A stretch of DNA of 64,000 nucleotides. It comes from Talinum fruticosum (lineage: Eukaryota; Streptophyta; Magnoliopsida; Caryophyllales; Talinaceae). Under the pieces are notes generated by a model that was given only the letters and a program-made list of their open reading frames with translations, was not told the DNA's origin and did no database searches. How positions within the stretch are numbered: the first letter of the stretch is position 1; every line of letters starts with the position of its first letter. The translations under genes were made by a program, and so were the position numbers. Location: contig JAITYX010000006.1 in the NCBI GenBank assembly GCA_021018815.1, forward strand, positions 1,949,001-2,013,000, in the 5' to 3' direction. Positions 24,100 through 37,308 of the stretch are shown piece by piece.

Positions 24100-25918
24100 G
24101 ATGGAGGCTGACCGGTGATCATGACCTCGTTGAGTGCTTCGAGGTGAGCCTTCCAAGAAGAGGGGGTCATGCCCCTGTGAAACCCCAAGCAATGGTGGCC
24201 ACAATCCTAGTAGCATCATCGTCATCATAGTGTTCATATCCCTAACTTGAAGAACCTCCTTGTGTTCATGAGTATCTTTTTTGAGAAAGCGATCAATTTG
24301 CCCATTATCTCCCAACTCCCCAAGCGCCTTCTTTAACGTGCGACACTCGTAGTTTTATGTCCGGTTTGCTCATGAAATTTACAATACTTATTGGAAGCTC
24401 GTGCTTTGGTAGGAGTGGACATGGGAGGTGGTTTCTTGAGCATGGGATGCCCCCTAATCTCCATCGAGAATACTTTAGGGGTCGGTGTTGAAGCGGTGGT
24501 CCACCTCATTCCCTCTAGACTTCTCTTCATTTTGAGGATTAAATTTTCCATCTCCTCCTTTACTCTTGGCCTTCTCTCCTTCCTCTTCGTAGATCTCAGT
24601 GGCTCCGAATAAAGTCGACCGCCTTTGGGAGTGTTTTTTCCAAAGTGGACACTTTTTGTTTAGCGAGGGAAAATTTGATTCTTCCGCTTCGAGTCCGTTT
24701 AGGAAGGAGGTATAGGTGACTCCATCTAGAAGAGCAGAGATGAGGACAGCCTCCCGGTGGAACCTCCGGACATAATCCTTGAGGGTCTCATTTCTCCCCT
24801 ATTTAATCTTGGAAAGGTGGATGTTGGTCCTCTTTTGCTTGTAACTCGCGATGAATTGCATAACAAACTTCTCGCATAGCTCTTCAAAGGAAGAGATGCT
24901 CCTTGAGGAAGACCATTGAACCATTTTTGCGTGACCCACTTCAGCGTGGCGGGGAAGAATCGACAGTAGGTCGCATCGTTCCTGTCCCGCACGTACATAT
25001 GGAACTTATAGTACACTAGGTGATCTTTAGGATCGGTTATGCCATTATATGGGTCAATGTTTGGGACCTTATCTTCTTCATTCAGGGAGCATTCATGATC
25101 TTCTTAAAAAATGGTGTGTTAAAGGTAGGCTGAATCGGTCGTGAATTAGAGCCAGAGATAGGAACGACGTGAGGCTAATGTTGCGGGACTTCTAGTAAGG
25201 AAGGGTTCTTCCTCTTCTCGGATCGAGGGGTGTGCATATAACCCTCTCCGACTTCTCGAGATTCTTCGATTTGATTGCTCATGATGCCCTTCCCTTGATC
25301 GCTCGCACTCCTGGATGACGGACCGCTCTTGGTTGTGCCTTGGAGCATTGTAGGCTCACCGAGAGACACGGCCATGAATAACTTATCGCACGGGGCTAGC
25401 TGTTCTTCTACTCCCCGAGGCTTGGGCCCCGCATTTGGCGCAAAGGTATTACCTTGGCCCTCAAACAAGGCAGAGTAGGCGCTCTGCGGGTGGCGTAGGA
25501 GGTCGAGGTTGTGTGAGACATTGAGATATTCTCATTGGCTCTATGAAGAGCTCTCTTGACCTCAATGATCCCCCTAACATCTAACTCTTCGTGGCGCCTC
25601 GTCGGGGGTACTTGACTGCTCGGGGCGAGGGCAATTGGAGCCTCGGTTGGTTTTGCTAGAGCCTCATACGAGGGCATCCCTCTTGGGAATTGGCCAATAG
25701 GCTAACCTTTCGGGGTTGTGCCACACCCGGGAGTTAGGGTGTATTGAAAAGGCGTGAGGGGCAAACCCAACTCCATGGTGACTCACACTTGCTCCTCGCA
25801 CTTGTTGTGCAATTGTAGTTTTAAGGTTTTCAATTAAGTTCCGGAGAGCCCCTAAGGTGACGTAGCCTCTGCGATTGGCGGTTGCCGGTGGAGCACCGGG
25901 ATGACTCCGCATCATCAA
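24100..25918 (-). pseudogene. Gypsy gag (capsid/nucleocapsid) remnant
   Basis: Minus-strand pieces: 25918-25175 is the Pro/Ser-rich N-terminal part, starting MMMRSHPGAPPATANRRGYV. 25016-24726 is the retrotransposon gag domain, with DATYCRFFPATLKWVTQKWF and NGLPQGAS. 24551-24333 contains KYCKFHEQTGHKTTS, the CxFHxxxGHxT knuckle-like motif typical of Tat/Athila-type Gag, though the closing Cys is absent in this frame. Several frameshifts break the chain. It lies directly before the protease and after the PBS, as expected. Confidence 0.85.
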
Positions 25919-26040
25919 CTTGGTGGTCGCCGCGGGGTTGGCCCCGTAGGCATGGAATGATGAGGATGAGGAACAGGTGGATTAGTTGCGTCAAGTGTCA
26001 TCCTGGATCATGATCGGGTTCAACTAGCAATCATAAGCTA

Positions 26041-26067
26041 CCTTTCTCCCCACAAACGGCCCCAAAA
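26041..26067 (-). other. Gypsy primer-binding-site region
   Basis: On the minus strand, directly after the LTR end (..GGAAACA), the sequence reads TTTTGGGGCCGTTTGTGGGG. That is the context of the PBS in Tat/Athila-type elements (TGGCGCCGTT...TGGGGA in many members). The exact tRNA cannot be named. Confidence 0.65.
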
Positions 26068-26640
26068 TGTTTCCGGAGGAAAACTTGTGTGATTACGTGG
26101 ATGATGATTCGAGAGGGAGAAAGGATTTACTGCTTCGGTTGTGAGGACGTGGCGTGATTAGAGGGATTCCACGTGGCAGCTGCCGAACCTACAAAAGGTG
26201 AAGCCCCGGGGAACGCCCTCCGACGCTCAAGTTAGTGTTGAATGAATCGAAGAAATCTTCCTCGATGTGCACGAAGGGGAATTTCTTGGGATTTGCTTAT
26301 CGGAGTAAGGCTTTTGGGGATTTGTGGGACTTTCCAAGAGAGGAAAGTGTCCGAAATGGATGATGTGAGCTTATGAGCCTATTTCATGAGGTTGGAGGTT
26401 GGGGAGTATTTATAGAGGATTTTGACTGGGGTTAAGATAGTAGTTTACCATGATTTAGGAGGAAACCCTAACCCTAATGGGCTTTGGGATTTTAGCCCAT
26501 TCAGAGTAGGCTTGGGCTGATATTTTCATTGTCCGACTGATTAGGCACAACTAGCCAATGACGTGGCGGGTGAGTTAGAACTATTCGGGAAATATCCGGA
26601 TCACCTCTCATGCAGTCTCATTTCCGAAATGTTACTTATT
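26068..26640 (-). repeat. Gypsy 5' LTR with TATA box
   Basis: It starts TGTTTCCGG on the plus strand at the PBS junction; the other edge is approximate. On the minus strand CTCTATAAATACTCCCC (about 26402-26418) is a clear TATA box for element transcription towards gag. The partner LTR is not in the window. Confidence 0.65.
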
Positions 26641-27666
26641 ATGCTACCTATCCAGGACTTTTCATTTCTGTTTTGGTTGGGGCCCAATGAGGGGTCGTCG
26701 ATAGATAGACCAAGTTCCCTAAAAGGCTAAATGGAATAGGTAACAAACAGATATAAAACTCAAAAGAAGGAAGACCTAATACTCGGGCATTAAGGTCCAA
26801 GTTCTCTCGTATTTGGAAAGACCTTTGCATGTGACTTCTTAATTGCAACCTCTTTCTCTAGTACCCCAAACCCAAGGGGGATTCGACCGAGTATAAGTAA
26901 TGTCAAATCCACCCTCCTTTATCAACTAAATACGGGTTACAAATCCTTCAACAATCTTAGGTCGGAACTCCATACCTTAGAATAAGAACCAAGTTAGAAC
27001 ATAAAAAGAACCAAGTTAGAACAACGAGAATTTCTTTATTTCCTTCCGAATGAGGTGCAATCTCCCCGATCTTTCTTTTCCTTCTTCTTTTACGCTTACA
27101 ATGCCAAATTCTCGCTGCACGTAACATGGATCTCTAAAATGCAAATATACAATAAGGACCATGAACATGATTATATATAACCCTTTAAGGTGCCTTTGCA
27201 AATACAACTAATCCTTGAATGGTATGCCATAGTTCATATATCTATGAAGAATAATTAAAAATCAATAAAGCTAAGAAAACACAAAAATGGCCATGGAATT
27301 AGAAGGAAAATTTAGAATTGGCCATATCGAGGAAGATCATCCAAGAAAATGAACCCAAAAAATAAAATGTTCACAAAGCACTCTAATATCTCCCTACCTG
27401 CATGGCTTTCCTTTACTTAGTTTCCTACTACTAATCTCTATTTTTTTTATGATTTTTATCCATTTAATTAATAGAACTTGTTCAAAGACACTGCAAGAAT
27501 ATAATACTTAAAATCCATGTTGCTAATGGAATTCAACTCAATCACATTCCAACAGGATAGGTGAGTTCTTAGCATTGCTTGTTTATAAATCATTTTATGC
27601 ATGTGTTATATGCAATTAATTCTCATTTCCCTTCCTCCCTTTCTCCTAGCAATCCTCACAAAATCT

Positions 27667-27710
<44 letters not shown>

Positions 27711-27726
27711 ATATATATAGGGAAGA
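26641..27726. other. Intergenic DNA, nothing recognised
   Basis: No supported gene. It ends in a (CT)n microsatellite (27670-27707) running into a short AT run just before the next solo LTR. Confidence 0.55.
27670..27719. repeat. (CT)n then (AT)n microsatellite
   Basis: About 19 CT units followed by about 5 AT units, immediately left of a solo LTR insertion. Confidence 0.97.
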
Positions 27727-28133
27727 TGTAGCAACCCGACCCTAACAAAACATATTATCTATAATACGTTTAATAATTATAAGCGCGTGCATTTTAATTT
27801 TAAATTTTTTATGTCATATTATATATATGAAACGATATTGTTTATAATGCAGGACCCACATATGAACAACGATGATGGATGACTCATATTTCGTAAAGTT
27901 AAAATATGATTCACAAACTATTAATTTCAACATATTATTCAGATATTTAATTTTATTTAATAAAATCATATTCGAAACATATAAGCTATATATAAATTCC
28001 TATTTCAAACCATAAAATATTTTCATATAAATTCAATCTTGAAAAATATTTTTACAAATAAAACTAGCATAATTTATTTATAACCAATAAATATTTAAAA
28101 TAAACATATCATATACAAAATATTAGCAAAAAG

Positions 28134-28197
<64 letters not shown>

Positions 28198-30766
28198 ATT
28201 AGATTAGGATGAAAATTTAGGCCAATGAAATGTTGACAACAAAAACCGCTAAGCATGGGTTTTAGAAAGCCAACTCATTTAGATTAAGCATGAGCCATTA
28301 GCTATGTGTCAAGTAAAAATTCAGGTATTTGCCAGCTAATTCATACGGATAAGTATGGTTGATTAGTATAAAAAGGCCTAAATAAAATTATATTAAAACA
28401 CAAAAGAAAACCCTCATTTTCTCTCTCCTCCTTCACCTCCCTCACCCTCATATTGAGCCACCACTAGCGCCGCCTGCCACCCACCACCGTTCCATCCACC
28501 GCTTGTCAATGCATCCTCCTCCGCCTTCCAACCACCACTCCAACCACCACTCCGACCACCCCGCCACTAGCAAACACCACCGAAACCACCCAATCACCAA
28601 CCCTCCACCACTATCTTTCATACTTTTGCAAACAAACTCAGCCACCACCACAACCACCCAACAACGTCGCATGGCACCCACCGCCAACCAGTCCCGCCGG
28701 CCACTGTCGCCGCTCTTTCTGCCGTCCACCAGCTGCCATACAACCACCATTTGGGCGACCTTCAAACCCTCCAAAAACCACTAAATCCTCAAAACACCCT
28801 TTCAACTTCACCATCCCGGCCGATGCCGCTCCCTCTACTTCCTACTTCCGCCCTACCACCACCAGTCCACATCATCAACTCGCCCCTAGCTCCATCACAA
28901 CTCTTGATATCCTCCTCCACCCTTTTTCTAGGTAAAAACACTAAACCTAAGTTTTTTATAATTTAAGTTTTAGTATTTAAATTAGTTGCTTTTATAAATG
29001 TGTAAAAACATGATGGGTAAAATTAAAGAAATTATCAAAGAATAAGAATTATGTTAGACAAGAAAATAAAATTGTAAAATAAAAAGGTTATGCATACATG
29101 ATTTAGTTAGGAAAATTTTGAATAAACTTATTATAATACATGTTTGGGTGATTAAAGAAAATAATATGATATATAATGAGATTTATATTGTTATAATAAT
29201 TTAGTTCATTAAAAAGAATTTATATAATGCACATTTAGGTAATAAATTAATATTGATATATACATACTTGGGTAATAAGTTAACATTAATACAATGCATG
29301 CTTGAGTAATAATTAATAGTATAATACATGTTTAGGTTCAATAATAATAAAATTGTTATATGCATGTATGGTGAGATAAATAATAATTCATAGTGATAAA
29401 TAAATAAATTAATAAAAGTTGAGTTTACTTAATCTTAAAGTACATAATTAATATTTTGAAGGAAATTTAAAATAATAAAAGTTAAAATAATACATGTACA
29501 ACTAGTCATATTATCATAAACTATGTTAATAATAATATTAATAGATCATAATGTTATAACCAAAGGTATAAGTTAAAATTAATATTGATGGGCTTGACCA
29601 AGAAAATGATAATGAAGTTTTCATAATTGAAATATGAAAATTAGTGAACCTTTAGCAAATCATGAGTTAATAAAATAAAAAGATGCACACTTTTGAAGAA
29701 TAAGTAAAATAGATAAATATAATTAAAATATCCAATATTAAAATTCATATCAAATAGGGTAAATCATATTAAAAAGTTAAAACCGTTTTTCATATTTTTC
29801 TTTAGTTATCATAATAATACATTACATCAAACAAAATGTTAGTTTATGATAATAATAAATAATATTTCCTTTTCTTTCAACAAAAATAGCAATTGAAATT
29901 TAATAGAATAAAAGTGTGATTTTTATTAATGAAATTTTATTTTATAAAACTATATCCAAGGCCAACAATCATCGTTCGTACAGTGGTCTTGCACAAAATC
30001 ATCAAGAACGAAATCAACTTCGACTTGTCGAGTACGTTCATTGATCGTGCCCTTCGATATTTCATTTATATATCAAAACCTAGTATGGCTGATTTCAATT
30101 ACAACAAAGAATCATTTGTAAATAGTATTTGTCATTGATAAAGTGGAGCCGCCCCACCAACTACCATTATTTGGTACTCGTCAATATTTAGGTTGGTCAC
30201 ACCGTACATGTTGGCCGCCTTCAACTGGACTTTCCGATCAGGGAGACTCGATGATCGTAAGGGTTCCACTCAAATAATAAATGAGCTACTGTTTTACATT
30301 ATGCTCTCCCCTCATTTACAAATGAATTGAAATGTACAAGTTCAACCCAACTATTTAATAACTTTTACTTTACAGACATGATAGTGGACGTATTTAGTTT
30401 CGGCTCATATTTTGAAAATATTTTCTTGTTTTGCTTTAGGTAAAGACATTGAAGGTATCAAGCAGTAGAAGAGTTTTGTTTGGGACTTAGAGTCTCGCAG
30501 CGGCAACTATGTTGGGGTATTAGTAATCGAGTGTCATTGACTTCATTTATCAAACATTAACATGTTCTTTTGTTTATCATTATATAAGTTGTGGTTGCCT
30601 AGCTAAATGTGACCACGGGTAAAGTTACATATAGTTATATCCAAAGCCTTTCCCTTTCCTCCGGTAAGGGCGGCTGTGACGTTCCCCGAGCACCTTTCCG
30701 TTGCACTAATCATCGCCTATCGATTTATTTAGACTAAACCGGTGATTAGGGATTGGGGGCGTTATA
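27727..30766 (+). repeat. Ty3/gypsy solo LTR, 3.0 kb, second family
   Basis: Starts TGTAGCAACCCGACCC and ends GGGGGCGTTATA, a decayed form of the usual TTACA end. The flanking 5-mers GAAGA (27722-27726) and GAAGG (30767-30771) match at 4 of 5. No coding domain or second LTR is present. Its plan parallels the other long LTRs: a GC-rich island (28430-28960) in an otherwise AT-rich body, and a conserved tail (30660-30766). The Pro/His-rich plus-strand frame at 28503-28784 and its antisense lie in this island and are not supported as genes. Sequence is distinct from the TGTAATACCC family. Confidence 0.75.
28135..28192. repeat. (AAT)n microsatellite
   Basis: About 19 AAT units inside the solo LTR. 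Confidence 0.98.
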
Positions 30767-30966
30767 GAAGGTTTAAAGTAAGCATCTTCCTTTAGGTATA
30801 CTCCATTCATCAGGTAATCACTACAAATCCCGATCGTTCATTATTTATATAAAGGCTTAAATTAAAAGACGTTTTTATCATTTTAAAAAAGGAAAAAAAT
30901 AAAAAAATTGAGGTAGGGAGGGAGGGGTTCCCAGCGACTTTCGAAATTTCACAAACCCCTCCTTCT

Positions 30967-31027
<61 letters not shown>

Positions 31028-32550
31028 CATCCATCCTCTTTTTCTCTCGGTCACCGGCGGAACCCTCGTCCTGTCGTTGACCTACTCAGCCACCTTCTCA
31101 CCAGGCATAGGATAGAGACAGAGAGGAGGTAGGAACGAAAGAGAGACCCTCTGTCGGTGGCCTCTCATCGTCTCTGTCTCTCTCTCAACCGAAGTTGTAG
31201 GTCTTTTGCGGTCACTCCATGTTCCACCTCTCCGAAATTAGGGTTTTAAAAAAATGTGAATTGCGAATTCAGGTTCTAGTTAGGTACTTTCTTCTCATCT
31301 TCAATTTTTTACGGAATTAAGTACAAATTGTTATTCAAATTGTGCAAATTCAGGTTCTAATTTTTTTATTCAATTCGCAAAATTAGGGTTTGGCTTAATT
31401 ACTTAATTGCTTGTTGAATTGGTGATATGGTTAATTAATTGTAGTATGGATGAATTTGGCTCAATTGCGTTCTTGATTCTTTATTTGAATTGGAAAATTG
31501 TAGGTTTAAATGTTGGTTCCTTGTATTGTTTTGATATGTTGGAGATGGTAGTTTTTGTGATTTTAAGGTCTTCTTTTGTTGTGGATTACCTTAATGAAAG
31601 CTTAAAGAAAGCATTGCAAGAAGTATTCCAATGCTAATTGCTAAAAGTTCTAATTCGTTCTTTGAAAGTTGTCCCATAATGTTTTTATTGAAGAGGTAGT
31701 CTATAAGCCTTGATAGCTTGTAATTGCTTAAAGTTCTAATTGGTTGCAATGAGTGTAGCTTGGTTGCTTGTAGTGAGTTTGTAGTAAGTGTAGTTTGGTT
31801 GCAGTGAGTCCCAAAATTTTGACACAAATATTCAAGTTTTGGTTACCTTGTAGCTTGGTTGCAATGAGTGAGTATGTTAAAATTTAGGTTTTGCAGGAAA
31901 GTTTTGTGGAGAGATGTTCATATTGTCATTTTGATACACTAGAACCTCCCATTTTATTGTTGTTACCATAAAAGAAGCTTATTCGCTTAATATGGTAGAG
32001 CATTTGTGCAATGACACAAACGGTGCGGGTTCGACACAAAATTTGGACCATTAAATTATGAATGGAGGGTTATTAACAGGGCAAATTTTGTTTTACAAAA
32101 TAAGAAGAATTTTTTAATTTTCACTGGAAGGAGTCTTAACCCCTCTCCCTTTGTTGTTGCTCTTTCCAGGCCTCCCTCTCGTCTCCTTTCTCTCTCTCTC
32201 GTCGGAGCTCTCTTAGCCGGGCCAATTTGGGAACTCTCTCTCTCGTCCCTCATCACACACTCTACTTTGTCTCTATCCTCTCAACAGCCTATTCTCTCTC
32301 TCGCTCCTTTCGCCGCTCTCTCTCACTATCACCGAAATAATCATCTCTCGCTAAAGCCTCACTCGACCACACCCTCGAGCCGCCCTCACTAGACAACGCC
32401 CTCACTCACACTCGCTTCTCCCTCTCTCTCGTTGAATGAAGGATTGTCGTCGCTCATGTCTCTTCCCTCAATCTTTTCGTTTTAGATGAGTTCTCTCTCT
32501 CCTCTATTTATCTTTTTTCATATTTGTGCTTAATATTGTGGGAGTTTGTG
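30767..32550. other. Gap with CT-rich leader-like DNA, no gene supported
   Basis: It contains a (CT)n tract (30970-31024), then a leader-like GC-richer stretch and an AT-rich stretch with AATTAGGGTTT motifs that looks like a plant 5' leader plus intron. A second CT-rich stretch lies at 32130-32520. Short related phrases (TTGGTTGCAATGAGTG) recur near 31740 and 31855. No protein domain is seen. The right part may be internal sequence of the gypsy element whose 3' end lies at 35639-37175, because solo LTR copy 2 is inserted between them. Confidence 0.4.
30970..31024. repeat. (CT)n microsatellite
   Basis: About 27 TC/CT units. Confidence 0.98.
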
Positions 32551-35500
32551 TGTAATATCCGTAATTTTAACGAAAAGCAGCTATAAAGAATAGAATTATT
32601 GAGTATCATACCGCGAATCTAGGGGTGAATGACTGATTTTATTTACAGCCAGACGTCTTACTTCGATATTCCTTCGAAGCTATTGTCGAATAAACTAAAT
32701 CAAGTAAATTGCCTCCCTTTTTCCATCTCGAGCTAAACCGTTGGGTGATTAGGAATTGTCGTGGCCAGCGTATTAAAATAAGTTAGGGTGCAAGTGGCAT
32801 AAGAAGATGGAAGAGAGGAGATATGGACTTGCCGTATATGGCCCGGTGATTACTTTGAATGAATTATGAAGAGATGAGAAAGATTAATTGGGGGTCCAAT
32901 AGAAAGGGGAGGTGGGTTTTGTCAGGCGGTGGAGAGAGAATGCAAAAAAATAAAAAGAAAAGAGGGACCGAAGGGAGGGGGACTCGGGGAAAGAAAATGA
33001 AGAAAAAGAAGCAAAACAGGGGAGGGAGAAAGGAGCATCGAACGGGAAAAGAGAGAGATAGAGAGGAGGCGAGCGTGTGAGGGCCAAGGAGACCGAGGGG
33101 AGGACCGGCGACTACCGCAAGACCGAAGGCGGCAGGCGGCGAGCGGTGATGCGACTAGGCAAAGGAAGAGAGTGAGAGACTGGACAGAGCGAGGGCAAAG
33201 GAAGGACCCTAGGAAGGGACGGACGTGAGAGGGTCCGAGAGGCCGAAACCGGGAAAGGCAGCGGCGACAAGGGAGGAGGACCGGAGGCGAACGCTCGATG
33301 GCCCGACCGAGAGATAGCAGAGACCAAAACCGACGAACCGAAACAGGGAAGCGAGAAACCGAGAGATCGACCAAGAGCCGGTCAAGACAGGGACCGAAAC
33401 CAAAAGGCGAAGTAAAGGATCCCGAAATCCACCCCTAAAACCCGAGAATTTCAAGTGGGTAGTCTTATACTCTAAACTATTAGTAATTTCGAAACCTAAA
33501 TGAGTTTTGTTGTGAATATTGAATGTTTACATGATAAAATGAAGTTAAGAAGTGGTTAGAACCGAATTAGGTTATGGGAAAATCGAATTGAACTGTTAAG
33601 TCTAAATCGAAACCCGAAGGAGTTAAGTAGTTGGATAGGACTGAGTTGAGATGCTCGAAAGTTTAGAAGGAGTTAGTTTGCGTAGATATAAAGAGTATTG
33701 TGAAGATCTCAATTAGCAATTAGAAATGAAGAAATGGTCATTTGGCTCTAAACCGTGAATTGATGCTTCGATTGAACCTTAGAGATTTCTTAAATTCTTT
33801 GCGTTGAAAGGTAACGACTTATATTGGGAAATAACGAGTTAAGCATAAAAGAAGAGTGGGATTTCATACCGAGTGATGCACAATTGAGGCATGGGAGTGA
33901 GAAGTGGGTGAGTATTAGGATAATTAAGTTCAAAAGAGAATTAAATCCTTGAGGTTGAACTATATTCCAAGATAAGCGGAGCTAGCGAAAGTGGAGCGAT
34001 GAAAAGAGATTAAGAACCGTATGATTGAGCGGTCAAGAAAGAGTAATTAATGGGGTAGAAACCTATGATGAGAGCAAATTACACTTGGAGATGAAGGGAG
34101 CTAGAGGAATTTTAGTAGTGAAGTAAGAATGAGAGCTAACCGACTAAGTATAAGTAAGAAGAGGTTGATTAGTAAGGTGGAAGCATAATCGGAAAACATT
34201 GAAGCAAAAATGATAAGTTAAGAGAAATTAAGTTATAAAGTAGAGGCGTAAAATGAGGAATTGAGGTAAAGACAATGAATTGTAAAAAGGGGAAACGTTG
34301 AATTAGGTGTATCTACTTGTGGTTATTATGGCTCGTAAAAGGAATCAATCTCACTGAATTGGGGAATTGAGAAAGGTGTAGTTATGAATGAAGTTAAGAA
34401 TGACTATCTATGTTGAGTTGTGGCTACCTGTGCAAGTGATTATGAAATAATGTCTATAGTAGTTTTGAAAGGAGTTTTGTATTTTACATGAGATGACCCT
34501 TGAATGCAACTTCTTGTCAACTACCTTTCAAACGTGATTGTATTTTAAAGAGGCGAAACTTGCTTGAGAAAGTAAATGACATTTAAGAAAGTGAATTTAT
34601 AAGGGTGACACGTGGTGTCATGCCTTCCTTGATGTTAAATCAATTTAAGAAAGTCGTGAAGTGAATGTGATGAATGAATATGTGCAAATTGTTTTGAATC
34701 GATCGACTATGGATCATTTAGCATACCGAAGGGTTCGAACTGGGGATGCCCAGCTAGAAACTTTGAGGGAAGGGTTCTAATAGGGGTCCTGCAGAGGCGG
34801 GATGCCCGCTCCGAGACTTCCTAAAGATAGGCCCCGGGGCCTTTAGTTCGAGGTTGAGCCCCGGAATTAAAAAGTGCTAGTTTGAGTCCTCGAAGGCCTA
34901 GAAAGTTGATTCAATTCCCAAAGAATTGTTCATGAATGTGAAATCGTGTTTTAAATGATTGAAAGAGTTCCGATCTTTACGTTGTAAGAGATTTCATTGA
35001 AAGTATATAGATTTGTATTATATTATTATGCTTTCGTAGATTTCATTATTATGAGTATTATGTGTAAAGAATTTCCATTTTAAGGGTATAAGACTCCGGT
35101 GAGCCCGTGGTTTATTGCTCACTCCCACAAAATTTCCTCCTTTTCCCCCAATGTGCAGGTGTACTATTAGAAGGTATAACCTACGAGTAGCATATTCCGG
35201 ACTCTTGTCGACTCGCTGATTGTTACCGTGACTCAAGGAGCCGACATGCATTGTTATGTTTCTAAATGTTGTACTTGTAATTTAGTTCATATAGTTGTAC
35301 CCGATGTATCATAAACCATTTAGATTACTTTAAGTTTTATCGCATGATTGGTTGAACTCCGGCGTGTGGCCGTTGAGTTGTATACTCCAAGTGTGTGGCT
35401 CGTCGAGTTATGTTATGCTTTTTATGCAGGGTTTTTAGGGCTTTAAGCCCAAGGGATAGTCCACATTATAAACAGGGCTCAGCCAAAATTTTTAGAAAAT

Positions 35501-35638
35501 CTCGGATTCTTTTAGAAAACCATCTTTATTATCTTTAAGTTGAGTTTAGATAGCCAAACCATCAATAGAAAGAGCCTTGGGAGTTCTTTTAAGGAACTCC
35601 GGCGATGTATACTCCTAGGGGTGTTTCGGGGTGTTACA
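32551..35638 (+). repeat. Ty3/gypsy solo LTR, 3.1 kb, copy 2
   Basis: TGTAATATCCG...GGGGTGTTACA with a perfect TSD TTGTG at 32546-32550 and 35639-35643. It resembles copy 3 (38135-41301) more than copy 1: both share ACGTGGTGTCATGCCTTCCT, GAGGGAAGGGTTCTAATAGG and the last 150 bp. It has a purine-rich GC island at 32920-33430. No internal domain. Confidence 0.93.
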
Positions 35639-37175
35639 TTGTGGCATTTTGATTAACTTTGACCCCTTGTTACTTGGCTATTAGTTTATATATATTTATG
35701 ATGTATATAATAGACTTTGATCCAAAATATGTCATTCTATGTCCTATTTGAATACCGACATTCAATTTTTGAGCTAGTTGACTTTGGTAGAGGAACCTGT
35801 GAGATTTTGTTGCCTTAAAGACTAATTCATCAATTTTAGTCTCATATTTCATTTCATGTGTGGCTCTTCCTTAGTCTATTTCCTCTACAACTTGTTATGT
35901 CTCTCTTTGAGATCACATTTGGCATATGTATTATGTAATATGATAGAGACATTCATTGATTTTTAAACTACATGAGCCAAAAAGCCACCCTATTATATAT
36001 ACCCTTTTTGCTAGCCCTTTGAGATTTAACCTATTCTTTGTTATACCTACATCCACTTTACCCTTGGCCCATATATATTTCCTATACCTAAGTAAGGTCC
36101 AGTGGACCAACACTTCTTGAGATGGGTAGTTTTTGGTTGTATATAAATGGTGTTTTGTTTGTTTCTGCAGACTTGAAAAGGGGATTTATATTAAAGTAAA
36201 GTTAGATGTATCCCTTAATGGTTATTATACCCTTTGGAATTGAGTTATGTTCATGATTCCCATGCCTATACTATTTGTTAAAAAAAAAAATAGGAAATAA
36301 AATTAAAAAAGTGAAAAAAATGAAAAAATTGAAAAAAAGAGATAAATAGAAAAAAAAGAATAAGTGTTTGGCATGAGGAAAATTCACAAAAATTATGCTC
36401 ATTCCTTAGGTTCTCTTGGGTTTGTTTGTACTTGAAAAGGTGAATTGGGAGAGAAGTTTTAAGTCATATTTGGAAGTGTTTTTTTCTCCTTAGTCATTAG
36501 ACCTTGGCTATTTAGCTATACATTTCTTAAATTGATTCTCTTTCTTAACCATGAACCTTAGCCCATTACAACCCTTAAAAAGTTCTCTTGATGACATTTG
36601 CATTTTGCCTATATAGTGGCGGAGAATTGAGAGTATGACCAAGCCTCGTGGTAGGGTGCACTATTGGAATGAGTTTTGAGTGAACCATTATTATATATTC
36701 TAAACACATGAGTGTGAGTGTTCCACTTTACCTTAAAGTGAGGTTCTACCAATCTAACTTGCTCATTATTTACTGTTGGGGATGAAAAATTGGTATATGG
36801 ATGTCATTAATAGAGGATCAAGTGTCTTGATGTGTGCATTGTTTTTATATGCATGTTAATATCCGAGGTACTAAGGTGATATGGTTTATTAGAATGTGTA
36901 TATTCCTTCCCACTTTATATATATGTTTGCAAAAATTTTCGAAAAACCAAAAATATTTTCTATTTTCTCTTTCTCTTTTCTTTTTCTTTTTCAAGATTTT
37001 GTGGGTATATCTTCTATAAACCCTCATAAGACATCACTTGTTCACTGGGACTACCAAGGGGTTTAAAAGGCTTGTTGCACGTGCTAAGTGCAATCGCGAT
37101 TCCTGCAAAAGTGAGTTAGGTTTTATTTACTTTTGTTTTGCTTGAGGACGAGCAAAAGTTAGGTGTAGGGGTATT
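35639..37175 (+). other. 3' non-coding region and PPT of a Tat/Ogre/Athila-like gypsy element
   Basis: Non-coding sequence with features typical of the stretch between pol and the 3' LTR in these large gypsy elements: an A/G-rich tract (36281-36360), CTTAACCATGAACCTTAGCC with CATTACAACCC (36540-36575), and TTGCTTGAGGACGAGCAAAA followed by GTTAGGTGTAGGGGTATT (to 37175), which is the polypurine tract. The LTR starts directly after. No RT, integrase or gag of this element is in the window; the region to the left is interrupted by solo LTR copy 2. Confidence 0.7.
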
Positions 37176-37308
37176 TGTTCGATCTAAATATTAAGTTATT
37201 TATACCCTTATTTATCTAGTTTGTGCCTCATGAAATAACATTTTTTATTTATTTTGTTTCATTTTGTAGGTAATAAATTAGGTTGATCGGATCCCATAAT
37301 TTGAGCTT

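Larger units (their letters stand above)
23225..26640 (-). mobile_element. Truncated Ty3/gypsy element: gag-protease, no RT
   Basis: On the minus strand, from right to left: an LTR with TATA box, a PBS region, gag, aspartic protease, and then abruptly the C-terminal tail of integrase. The ~2.5 kb that should encode RT, RNase H and the integrase core is missing, and no 3' LTR is seen before the pararetrovirus-like sequence. The PBS context TTTTGGGGCCGTTTGTGGGG and the protease/gag style suit the Tat/Athila side of gypsy. It is either an internal deletion plus truncation, or a gag-only non-autonomous (TR-GAG-like) family. GC content is clearly higher than in the AT-rich neighbours. Confidence 0.8.

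Noticed and set aside
28448..28966. Pro/His-rich plus-strand frame and Gly/Trp/Val-rich antisense frame
   Set aside because: CCACCA-type low complexity inside the 27727-30766 solo LTR; no recognisable domain.
31407..31637. 76-codon hydrophobic plus-strand frame
   Set aside because: Sits in intron-like AT-rich DNA after a CT-rich leader; no domain and no supporting exon structure.
32922..33454. 150- and 81-codon antisense frames
   Set aside because: Same GC island in solo LTR copy 2; compositional, no domain.
36834..37027. 60-codon frames on both strands
   Set aside because: Short, A/T- and homopolymer-driven, within the non-coding 3' region of the gypsy element.
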